The position numbers were made by a program, and so were the translations under genes. The notes under the pieces are model-generated. The model worked only from the letters and a program-made list of their open reading frames with translations, did not search any database and was not told the origin of the DNA. DNA of 64,000 bases from Lunularia cruciata (taxonomy: Eukaryota; Streptophyta; Marchantiopsida; Lunulariales; Lunulariaceae), in assembly GCA_948567375.1 (NCBI GenBank), contig OX419759.1, positions 2,147,303-2,211,302 on the forward strand. Reading direction: 5' to 3'. This document shows, piece after piece, positions 11,595 to 21,971 of the stretch. Numbering within the stretch: the stretch's first letter is position 1; the number at the start of each line of letters is the position of its first letter.

Positions 11595-14366
11595 TAATGG
11601 GTTTGGATTGCTTTGGACATAACAAGAATGATGCTTCCATACTTAGGGAAGTGAATGTTTAGTGAGCAATTGCAGGCTCTACCACTATATTTACAGACAA
11701 AGTTATATCAGCAATATTATCCACCATGTCAAGATTTTGTCAATGGCCTTAGGAGGAGGAGAGATCCCACATATCATTTGTTTATGTAGTGAAGGGATTC
11801 TTGGGATGTGTTGGGTTAGTAGATGGGACTTTATTCCTCCTTGTGCAAAGACCTAAGATAGACAGTATAGAATCCCTAAAGATATTGCCAAGAAAATTAC
11901 CACCTCTAGATAATTTTTCTAGCTAATGATATTGCACCACTCCCCAATCATAAGTGATTTGCATGTGTAGTGTGTTGTTTGATGTATTTCCTTGCAGTAA
12001 TTTTTGTATTCTTGTATCCTTCTTGTCCATTGTGGTTGATGGGATCCCTTGATTCAAGATCTTGAATTGATGGATCTTGAGGGGCAGGATTTCTAAGCCA
12101 TGAGATCTTGTAAAATCCTTATCCATTGTTGTTGAGTGGATGCTAAGCCACAAGATCCTGAGATTGATGTAGTCCATTGCAAATGAATTTTTGGCCTTGT
12201 ATCTTCCTTTTCCATTGTAGTTTATTGGATCTAGAGGCCACTGATCTTAGTACATAGCTTGTTTGCAAGAGTATGTAAGTGTATGGTCCTTGAGAATGTT
12301 CTAAGCACTAGAATTTATGGTCTTGTAGCTTCATGGGCAATTGTGGTTTAATTATTTCATTGTGTTCATGGTGATGGTGTTATATGCAAGGATGTTGGGT
12401 CTATATCACAATATGACATGTTTTAAGAAGTAATCTCTTTGGATAGAGCTAAATTATAGAGGTTCATGGAACTCTTTTGACCTCCACAAATATTTGCTTG
12501 CAAATTCAGGGTAAAGACAAAACTCACATCTAGTTCACACCTGCAAAATAGCTTGCATTGCAGAAAAATGAGACTCCAAAATATGTTTTATCTTGCACAC
12601 AGATAATAAATGAACATTGCATAGGGGTTTTGAAGGCTAAATGACATTTTTTTTGAGAGTTACAAGTTCAATTGAATAGTGAAGCAGAAATGCATATTTG
12701 ATGACATGGATTTCAACATGTATTATTCTACATAGCTTCCTTATTAATTAATGTGACACTTGGGAGTTGGAGGAGGAGGAATTTGTTGATGAGGTAGATG
12801 AGATGAACCAAGATGATCATGCTAATAGGGAATATCTAAGGGTAAATGTTATGGAAAAGTTTTTAGGGTTTAACATAAGATCAGGTTGGGGCCTTGTATC
12901 TAGATCAAATGAATAAAGTTTACTCCTACATGTACTTGAACATTTTGGTGATATGGTATGGGTGTGCACCATATGTAGTAAAAGTATCTTTTGAATTAGT
13001 GGTCAGAGAATGGTATAGCAAGTTTTGTTAACAAGAGACCACAAAGGTGTGGGTGTTCATACTCTACCTTTGAATGGAATTGACTATATTAGTTTTGGGA
13101 CAGAGGTGTGAACACCCTACATTCCCCATTATCAATATAAGCAAGCTCAAGTGGAATATATACCTTAGTTTTTATAGAGATGTAAGGCTAGAAATCAAAA
13201 ACCAAGGAGAAAATATGAATGTATAAGGGAGCTCAAATATCAATATTTGTAAAACTAGATATCAACAGTATTTTGTCCTTTATGTATTTATGTTGGGACT
13301 AGAAATAGAAAACCAAGGAGAAAATGTGAATATTAGAGAGCCCAAATATCAATATTTGTAGAACTAGATATCAATAGTATTTTGTCCTTTATGTATGTAT
13401 GTAGGTGCTAGAAATCAAAAGAAAATCTCAAGGGAGCTTATGTTGAGTGTGGAGTTGATTGGAGATAACTCTTTGATAGGCTTTACAGATGTGATCTGGG
13501 GCAATGCTCTAGGAGTAGAGCCTCCAACTAGAGTCTCATTGCCAAGTCAGCAAGTAGGAGTCAAGGGTGCAGTGCCTCCGAAGAAAGTTTTTGTTTTGGT
13601 AAAACTACAATGTAAACAAAGTACAAGAGGTCAATATAGCCTGATATAGTTAGAGTTAGGGTTTATAGCTGGGGTTCAATTTGAAGGGTTTGGTGGAATT
13701 TGAAATTCCATAACTATATGCGCAAGGTTAAGAAGGGGTTAAAAGGCCATTACCTTAATAGAATCTCATTCACCTTATAAGTAATTTTAAAGAGGAGCAC
13801 TTTAGAGGGTTAGTGGAGCCTGAGGATTTAGGGGTATAGCTTAGAGCCAGCACATTGTAGATCACATAGAAGTTTAGCAATTTAGATTCTAGGGTCTATG
13901 CAAGAAGAGAGGTCTACATAACAAGCATAATTCCATAAGCAATACATAGGTGGGTCTACCCAACACTAAATAGAGTTTGAAGGCTTACTATCTCTTACAA
14001 TTTTTGATTCAATGGCTATCAATATAGAGGAGTATATCCATTTTTTTGACAAGGGTAACATGGGTGATACAAAGGAAGGCCTTGGCTGATTGAGTTCAAT
14101 CCTTTGAAAGATAATATTACTTTTATTAACTAGTGTTGGATGTACAAAACTAGTATCATAAGTTCAATGGAGAACATCTAGGAGTCCAACCTAGATTTAT
14201 TACACCTTAAGGTAGTCATTGGGATTGAGTACATGCACCCTCATGTGAGTTAAATTCACAATCACATTAATTCACTTGTATTCAACATCCAAATTGTCAA
14301 ATTTTATGAATCCAAATTGCCAAATTTTATGGAATGAATTGTCAAATTATGTGAGTCAAATCATGC
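11595..14366. other. Interior of the direct-repeat element, non-coding
   Basis: AT-rich, CpG-poor and stop-rich. No reverse transcriptase, integrase or gag motif was found on either strand. It contains the tandem duplication at 13188-13420. Confidence 0.45.
13188..13420. repeat. Tandem duplication, units 111 and 109 bp
   Basis: Units start at 13188, 13299 and (partial) 13408 with CTAGAAAT. They share AACCAAGGAGAAAAT, CAAATATCAATATTTGTA, AACTAGATATCAA and TATTTTGTCCTTTATGTAT. Similarity is high, so this is younger than most repeats in the region. Confidence 0.85.
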
Positions 14367-15936
14367 ATGGACTTCTCAATTTTGTGTGCATTTCACTATC
14401 TATGCATACTAGAGTTCTTGCACATAGTTGTGTCTATGCATAACACTTCTTGTACACATCACAATTCCTATGTCTATGTAGCCTATTTTGCATTTGCACA
14501 TTGCGGCTATTTTGCTGATATTAGCTATCATTGTGGCTTGGTTTCTTATCAAGTCCCAACATGCATGGAGTTTGTTAACACATGGGACAAGAACACTCAT
14601 ATGGAATTGTTGGTAAGAGAACTCTCACAATTTCAACTGACTTGATCAAGGAAGGAGCTGCCTTGCCTAGGGGGCAACCCCTAAAGGAGGATAAGTCCAC
14701 ATCCTTCAGTTCAAGATTGGTTCCTCATGCAAAGATTTTTTTGCTAGGAGTTGCTTTGCACTCGAGTGTGCATGTCCGGCATGGAGATCTTTCTTCTAGA
14801 TAGGGTTCATAAAGACTAAGATGGCTAGGTCTAGTGATGAGGATTATGATTTGGTAGATCTAATGTTACAAACTATTGAGGTTGAGTTGGTAGTCTTACA
14901 TAGGCAATGCCACCACCCATACAATGTGAGATCCAAGCATACTTCCATATGGCAGATTCTCACATATCTTTTTCTTGAGAGCGGTATCATTGGTGAGGAT
15001 GAAGTGAGATATGACAATACCAAGAATACTTCATAAACAAGGCAAATGAGGCATTGAATGATGGTGACTGAGAGTATAGGTTATTCTCATGAGAAATTTA
15101 GGTTCACTTGTTTTGACACTTGTTATTATTGTTTAGAAACATTGTAATTATTATGATATATTGCTTTGGTGATGTTATAAAAAAAATTAACATTCCTTAT
15201 GTATGATGTTTAGTGTTGTTTGTGCCTAAGGCATCATCTCCATGTTGTGCATGTTGATAACCCAATGAGAGATGAGGAGTATGTGGTGAGAGGAGATGAG
15301 GAGTACCCGGTGAGAGCTCAAGATGGACATGTGAGAGAGAAGCCCGATAATAGACATATAGGAGAGGTACGCAATGATGTGCATGTAGACATGGAAGTGG
15401 ATGAGCCATGTCCTTCCTTGAGCAATGTACATTGGATAGAGGATAGTTAATTAGGTCTTAGAGTTAAGAGAGTGGACAAGGAGGTAGAGGAGACACCTCC
15501 TTCATAGGACTATAATAGCAAGAGGCCTTTACCTATTGTGGAGCTAGGAAAGATGGATGCACTTGAGGGAGAGGTAGATTTTGCAAAGAGGGAGCATGCT
15601 CTTACTGAGAAGTTAGAGGACCTGGACACTAAGGTGAGGCATCATACTTCAATGGTTGAGGCTTATAGGATGCAAGAGAGTGAGAGGTTGGAGAGAGAGC
15701 ATGTTCACAAGGAGAGATTGGATGCACTAGACTCACAAGTGAGGCAGCTCAAGGTGATGGCTGAGGCTTATAGGATTCAGGAGATGTTCTATATAAGGGA
15801 ATTTTCTATCAATATGGAGAGGTTCGAAGTGCATACAGTCTCATTTAATTTAGACCTAGAGTTCACTAGGTCAAGCAGGAGATTACTATACAAGGCTATT
15901 GGGAAGGAGCAGGCTTTTGTCCATGAGTCTTGCTAG
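14367..15936 (+). pseudogene. Decayed upstream part of phosphatase-bearing repeat, copy 1
   Basis: Fragmented plus-strand reading frames that match, in order, fragments at 51971-53393. First comes a segment with CMEFVNTWDKNTH (CMMFVTSWDKHTH in the other copy). Next, at 14866-15020, a segment with HHPY and a downstream FLESGIIGEDEVRY (FVEGRYMGEGEARF in the other copy). A His/Asp-rich linker follows (15220-15450), then a strongly charged coiled-coil-like stretch (15538-15936) with heptad-like leucines and repeated RLDALDSQVR/KLEDLDTKVR blocks. Stops and shifts between the pieces show it is not an intact gene. The family of this upstream part is not recognised. Confidence 0.6.
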
Positions 15937-16284
15937 ACCTTCTTGGCTTCACTATTATGGGTCAAATCAGACTAATAGTAGTAAATACCAAAACTCATGG
16001 GACTTAGATTGATGGTATAGCAAAAGTCACTTAAGGATCTTAGATGGGTGGGTTAGACTTATTGTCTAGTGTCCAAAGAGACACATGTTCAATGGAGACA
16101 TTGGCTAATTAAAACATAGATGGCTTACCAAGGGAGAGCCTAGTGTGTTGATACTTGACATGGATATTGTTGCATGGAGACCACAAGTTGGTGAAGCTCT
16201 TGCACCCCCACCACCATTTGTGAGGGATGAGTTTGATTGAATAGTTCATTCCTTGCCTTATTTTATGCTCATGAGAGACGGAAG

Positions 16285-16994
16285 AAGATTCTAGTGTTAG
16301 ATATTGGTTATCTTGTGGATCTGATGTGAGATACTAATTGTCTTTGCTCCAAAAGGTCTTCCTTGGTATAGTGGCATATATGGGTGCATTATAGAGCAAG
16401 GAGTACTTTAGATATGTACCACACCCAAGAGTTAAAAGGTTCATGGAGTTTTGCATGTCACACTTTGAGGTTTTGATTTGGAAAAATAGCATGAGGGTAG
16501 ATTGTGAGCACCTCCTTAGGGATATGTGGGATTGGGGTTAACAACCAGCCCAAGTACACACTAAGGAGTGCCTCATGGGAGTGCTTGATGATCTAGATGG
16601 GTATAAGGACCGTCAAAGAGGTTTCAACCATAGACCTTATAGTGCATTTAATACCTTAGGTTTGCACTTTCATGATACATTGATAGTTGATAGTGCATAT
16701 CTTTCATATAGTAGGAATAATCCTCATGGTGCTATTGATCCTCTTGCTTTCTCTCCTTATTATACTAGTGTCATAGGTTCTGGCAACTTATCATGTGCAA
16801 GCTTGGTAGATCCCTTTCATAGATTTCACATTTCTCATTCTACCATTGAGCTTCTCACTTTGGAGTGCATAGATGATTTTTTCAAGGATTATAGCACCAA
16901 CCAATATAATGGATTAGCCACTGCTTTTCAGTACCTTCTACTCTATGATGTAGAGTGGGAGTTGCTATGGAGATATAGTCCAATATTGATCACT
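16285..16994 (+). pseudogene. HAD/NIF-like phosphatase domain relic, copy 1
   Basis: Resembles the NLI-interacting-factor/FCP1-SCP branch of the HAD phosphatases. The motif I region reads KILVLDIGYLVDL at 16285-16323, where FCP/SCP enzymes have DxDx(T/V). After a stop and a frameshift comes VKRFMEFCMSHFEVLIW, matching the family's EFLEFCxExFEVxIWSS segment. A 140-codon open stretch (16575-16994) follows, with YSAFNTLGLHFHDTLIVDS then NNPHGAID, corresponding to the family's LLVDDSPYK...NPPNxAIFP block; the second Asp of the DD pair is absent. It ends with DYSTNQYNGLATAF, paralleled in the other copy. An active enzyme is unlikely given the breaks and missing residues. The 17116 direct repeat follows closely. 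Confidence 0.65.
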
Positions 16995-17115
16995 TGATCC
17001 ATCCATAGACACATGGATATAGCACTAGTGCAAATCAGAGTAGACCCACTTGTGCACTAATATCATTAGAGAGTATAAAATTTTAATACTTTGAGGACAA
17101 GAGAACTTTTCAAGA

Positions 17116-17812
17116 GAGGAAACACAGATCTCACACTCAATCCCTTGATGCCCCCAAAGGAGCACCTTCTCTTTATTATATAGCAAAGAGGATCCCTTCA
17201 AAGGAAGCTCCACCCTTGGAGCAGATACATGGATTGGTGGCCTGTTAGCAAGCTCCATCCTTAGATTAGTTTTTTGGATGCGTGACATGTCAGTCCTTTT
17301 CCTATCTAGTTGGTCAAATAGGTTTGACCAAAGGGACTCTTTAGGGAATCTTCTTGTAGGAAGCTCAGAATTGCATGGTAAGGTACCATTGGAAAGTTCT
17401 TGATGAGACAAATCATGGGGGGGAGAAAACAAGGCTTTTTCCCTTGAGAGCAGAAAATACTTCTATTTTTGAGGTCTAATTCATCTGTTTAGGCCTCCCA
17501 AAATGACTTTAAAGTCTTTAGGCTATTGTCAGTTTTTGCCCTATTAGTAGAAGTGCTCTTTTGGTGATACCTCTATTGGATCTATGTTCTCCATCATGTG
17601 ACATCCTTCCAAATGTCACCACCCCAAGTTTCACCTTTAGATCATATGCCTAGCTATTGATTCTAAATTTTCCAAGCATGTTTTGGTTTCAGGCTTATTA
17701 GTAGAAGTACTCTTTTGGTGATACCTCTAGCTTATCTACTAATTCCATCATGTATAACATCCTTCCAGATGTTACCAAACCAAATTTCATCTATCTAGCT
17801 ACTGGTATTACA
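17116..17812 (+). repeat. LTR-like direct repeat, right copy, with internal duplication
   Basis: Same orientation as 11098-11594 and begins shortly after the phosphatase relic. It is longer because a 155-bp block starting ATTAGTAGAAGT is duplicated (17542-17696 and 17697-17812). It ends TATTACA at 17812, as does the left copy at 11594. No 5-bp target duplication could be confirmed. Confidence 0.65.
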
Positions 17813-18303
17813 ACCATCCATCTCACTAGTGTACAATGAGACTTGTCCCACGTCTTGTTTCTCATTATTTCTATTCATCATACACTATTTTCATTTATTA
17901 TCTCTATTCATTATACACACTTATCATTCATTATTTGCATTTCTTTGGATTTTCAATTTATTTCTAGTTAAATAATTACATGTATTGTGTTTTTTACCAC
18001 CTAGAGATTTGTTAGTTTTTGAATTGCTTCTTTTCACATTAGTGAAGTTGCAATCAAAGTTGAAATGCTATGACCGCTTCATCCAAGAATACTAATCAAA
18101 TGTAACATTGAATATTGAAGTTAATAATAACATTAAAATACTTGAGTGAAGTTTGTTTCTTATTCAAAGAAAAAAAATATAATAGTAAAACATAAATTTC
18201 TCAAGGTGGTACTATCATTAATCAAAATTGTCATTATTCATTATTTATTATTAGGTGCACTTAGACTAAACTTAACTTGTTAATAATTAGTGACCATAAT
18301 GAG

Positions 18304-18304
<1 letters not shown>

Positions 18305-18364
<60 letters not shown>

Positions 18365-18378
18365 CTCTCTCTCTCTCT
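18305..18378. repeat. Compound microsatellite (AT)n then (CT)n
   Basis: About 27 AT units followed directly by about nine CT units. The short minus-strand frame running through it is a by-product of the repeat. Confidence 0.97.
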
Positions 18379-19057
18379 GTGGGAGTCAATCCATATATAG
18401 TATTTTCAATTGATGAGTTAGAATGATAACCTATATTTGAATGGAATAGTTTCATGTAGAAAAAAATAAATCATTTCATTTCCAACTAATTATGATTATC
18501 TACATATTTTAAAATTTTCCAAATATAAACTGTTTCAGATATCTAATCTGAAGTCTATAGATGTGAAAATTGCTAGATAACAAAATCAGTTAAATTATTT
18601 GATCAAACTGTAAAACCTCCAAACAAGTTAGGAGGAGCATGAGCACTCATTCTGCAACTTCAAAGCAGGATTTTTGGTTTTCCATCCACTCATAACTATG
18701 ATACAAACAATGAAAATGACTACAACAATGACAAGATCCTTGCTTAATCAATTTCTTTTACTTGTAAAATCTACAAGTTCTATGCGTGCATTGAAGAAGC
18801 TAGACATTGAGCATTTTGACTAGGGACTTCTAGCACATAGTGTTTTTCTTGCTTTGCGGTGGTCCTTGCAGATTTTCACTGATTTTTGTAAGGTAGTGTT
18901 CCTTAAGTAATATGATAATTTGCAATGAAGCATTTTTAAATTCTATCAAGTCACGTGCGCTCACATACAGCCCAAAAAAGATTAATATGGATTCCTGAAT
19001 TATTTTGCCTCCTAGCGGCTCATGAATGGTGATCTCATTTGTGTTTAATGAAGACTA

Positions 19058-19190
19058 TGATACCACATGGTTTGCATATTAAGGAATACCATGGTTTGGA
19101 GAAGGTGCATGTAGACATTCCTATATATACTCTAATACCATGGTTTGCACAAGATGGTCTACGTAGACCATGGTATTAAAGTGCATGTAG
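19058..19190. repeat. Triplicated ATACCATGGTTTG motif with nested palindrome
   Basis: ATACCACATGGTTTG, ATACCATGGTTTG and ATACCATGGTTTG recur about 30-50 bp apart. The last is part of a foldback: TAATACCATGGT pairs with ACCATGGTATTA, enclosing the perfect 16-bp palindrome TGGTCTACGTAGACCA. GTGCATGTAG also occurs on both sides. Confidence 0.7.
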
Positions 19191-19689
19191 GACCTTAATC
19201 TTTGCGCATACCACCCCATGCAAACAAGGCTCTAGGCATCCTAAATTGAAATATGTGCATATAAAACGGCAGGTCACCTTCACAAAAGAGTCATACCACC
19301 AACTTCATCACTTCACAACCAATAGGCAAAAGCTATGAATTAAAAATAAGTGATAGGGGCACACACTTTACTTTACAAGGAGTGTAACAAGGAGTTTGAA
19401 TTTTTATCCCTTGATGAACCATGGGTGGAATCATCTAGAGAATACATATCTAAAAAAATCCTCATTATCCCTTTCATTTCATCAGATGACTTTTTGGCTC
19501 TGGCTAGTTCCAAGGTCATACACTCTACTTGCTTGGTTTTGACCTTTCTTTCCTTGAATAGAAGTCTCTCTCATTTTGCTTTTTGTTTCAATCTTGGACT
19601 CAAACTCCTCTAATTGGATGATTCTCTTTGCCTTTGCTTTGGATCAATATTTCTCCATCTTAGCTACCTTCTAGCCTTCTATATTGGCT

Positions 19690-20660
19690 AATCTCAATCA
19701 CTCTCTAACTTCCAAAGATTCAGTCCTTAATTTCATATGGCTAGCAATGTATTGGGAGATAGTGGACACAAGAGGTGACTTTGAATTCACTCTAAGCACC
19801 TTACTCTTCTTTCAAGACTTACATTCACGCCCTCTTGGTTCTCTCCTCCTCCTCCTTCTCCCTTGTTTTCACTTGCCTTTGTGGTTGCAAAATCCTCCAT
19901 TGCATTATCTTCACACCACTCAACATATAATGAGAGGTGGTGATATGCTACCCTCCTCTTGCACCTCAAGCTTTTCATTTGTGCATGCCTTATACCCTTG
20001 TGTAATAAAAAATGTGAATTCAAATAAATCTATCCTTGGTTTAGTGCGTAGAGGATAAAATCAAATTGGGTAGTTCCAAACCTCATAATGTCTTCCCCAA
20101 CATACTCTGCACCCTCTATAGTTTCTTCATGGCATGCTTCTGGCTCATTTTCCTCAGCAACATCATTCAACTCAATAATATTCATTCCATCTTCTAGATC
20201 CAAGTTGATTAGGGCAAGGGGAGAACTGCTCTACCACCAAAAATATCAAGTCCATGCAATGAAAATGAAGGCACCAATTATTCAATTTGTCATCTATGGT
20301 TTTCCAATCCTTTTTCAGCTCACTATTGGTTAAAAATTCCCTATGCTCTTGTCTTTAATGTCTCGGTCCAACTTGTATGAAGCCATATATCATTGCTACT
20401 TCTTCTTTAATCAAATTCCATTCATACCTTGAGGAACCTTTTCCAAATTTCACAAGATAGGTGATCATCATACTAAATCTATTGCTCTTCTGCATAGGCT
20501 TCTTGCAAGGGGGCCCCATGAAGAAAATGATCAGACTCCTCTAAATTTTCAAGAATTCGTGCATAATGATGATTGACCATTCTAAATTTATCATTGGATA
20601 GATGTTCCTCACCTTTTGCGTTGTGTGAAGTAGTAGTATAGGAAGTCTTGGACTGGTCTC
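19690..20660 (-). pseudogene. Second ORF of phosphatase-bearing repeat, copy 1
   Basis: Minus-strand coding relic matching 55850-56857. Conserved blocks in order: FRMVNHHYARILENLEE (FRMIPHHYTQILDYLEE in copy 2), EWNLIKEEV (EWRQVKQKV), TIDDKLNNWCLHFHCMDLIF (TIEDKLNHMCSHFDKMDSIF) and TESLEVRE (SETLEAQE). Stops and shifts interrupt it. The KLNxxCxHFxxMDxIF stretch is faintly like the end of trihelix/SANT-type DNA-binding ORFs seen in PIF/Harbinger elements, but the family is not established. It points toward the phosphatase relic upstream, so the two frames are convergent. Confidence 0.6.
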
Positions 20661-21932
20661 CAAATCCATTCATGGGGTGAAAGGAGTGTTAGAAATCATG
20701 GGGTAGGAGAGGAAGGAGTCTTCGATGTAGAGGGGGTGGAAGTAGTTCAACACACCATTCTTAGCAAGTCTTGGAAACTAGTGAATGGCAATGGCACATG
20801 AAATGGAGTATCACTTGGATTGACCAAAGAGATAGGAGAATGCAAAACTATTGCGGAGGATGCATAAATAGGGAAGATTAGTGCACATTTACCTACTACA
20901 TGGAGTGGAAAAAATAGAATAAGTGAACCGGCTGTTGCCAAGTTTGACAGAGGATGAGGAGTACCTTGATTGATCACTTTAACAATCTCCATAAATCCAA
21001 AATTAAAAACTCAAAATTGGCTCCAAAATTTTCTTCTTATATTTGCATGGACTACATTTCTAAATTGATTTCTAACCGCTTCTGTCTTGGTGCGCCAACT
21101 CGAACATCCAAGATTTAGTGCAATTATCTGCACTCTCTATTGCACTCTTTGTTGTATTAGTTAGTATTTGGATGAAAGGAACTAAGTTTCCCATGTTCCC
21201 CAATAATTTGGTGTGTGCAACCTTTTCAGATTTTCAAACTTGCGACCACGCTACCACACGGGCTACCCCACCTTTCCAGATTTTCAAACTTGCAACCATA
21301 ACCATAAGAGGTACTCCACTTTGATGCCAGTCCCCTTTGAAGCACGGCAACTTGTTATTCCCCCATGGCCTTACCAATCAATTAAATCCATATTAGATGA
21401 GGTAATGTCACTCATAATATGTCACTAATCCACCAAGGGAACCATTTTGAACCGCACTAAACTTGCCCATATGTTACCGGTGAATTCAACCGTGACCTAA
21501 ACAACAACATTTTACTGCCCATTCACTTTTGTCCTCTTTTTCCGTTCCAGGCACGGCCCTCAAATTTACAGAAGACTGTCAGGTTCTGTATCCCGTAAAG
21601 TTCCCATTTGAGCCCCCCAATTGAACCGTAGCACCTAAAGCGTTACTTTAGATCTTCTACATTGTTCATGCTTCCCCCACTAATTAAGGAATGAAATTAA
21701 AGAGTGTCTTCTGGTCCTCTTTGGACTCACAAGCTATTGACAAAAACCTTTGTTTGTACTAACGTGTTCTCCAATATAGTTTATAATTGCATGGTTAAAC
21801 ACACAAAATCGTAATTGATAATAGTGTTGACGTGAAATAACAAAAATGTTATGGATAGTGGAGATAGATAACTTGAAGTAACAAAACAGATTTGGATATA
21901 AAGATGACATGGAGTAGTGTTATGATCATCAC
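20661..21932. other. No gene recognised
   Basis: AT-rich transposon-like sequence passes into CpG-containing DNA around 21400. A local duplication is seen at 21223-21310, where TTTTCAGATTTTCAAACTTGC and TTCCAGATTTTCAAACTTGC-like lines repeat. No coding region is recognised. Confidence 0.4.
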
Positions 21933-21971
21933 CGCAGAGATTGATGGCAAACGAAGCCATCAATCTCTGCG
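21933..21971. repeat. Perfect 16-bp hairpin, 7-nt loop
   Basis: The arm CGCAGAGATTGATGGC (21933-21948) pairs perfectly with GCCATCAATCTCTGCG (21956-21971) around the loop AAACGAA. No T run follows, and it is too short for a typical plant miRNA precursor. Confidence 0.85.

Larger units (their letters stand above)
17813..19689. other. AT-rich spacer, no gene recognised
   Basis: Stop-rich on all frames. It includes the microsatellite at 18305-18378 and the palindromic cluster at 19058-19190. No coding relic was identified here. Confidence 0.45.

Noticed and set aside
11595-11620. Primer-binding site after the left LTR-like repeat
   Set aside because: TAATGGGTTTGG does not fit the initiator-Met primer site or another I can recognise.
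16575-16997. 140-codon frame as an intact small gene
   Set aside because: It is the C-terminal part of a broken phosphatase ORF; the catalytic motif lies upstream in another frame and copy 2 shows the same continuity.
18261-18455. 64-codon minus-strand frame
   Set aside because: Made by the AT/CT microsatellite.
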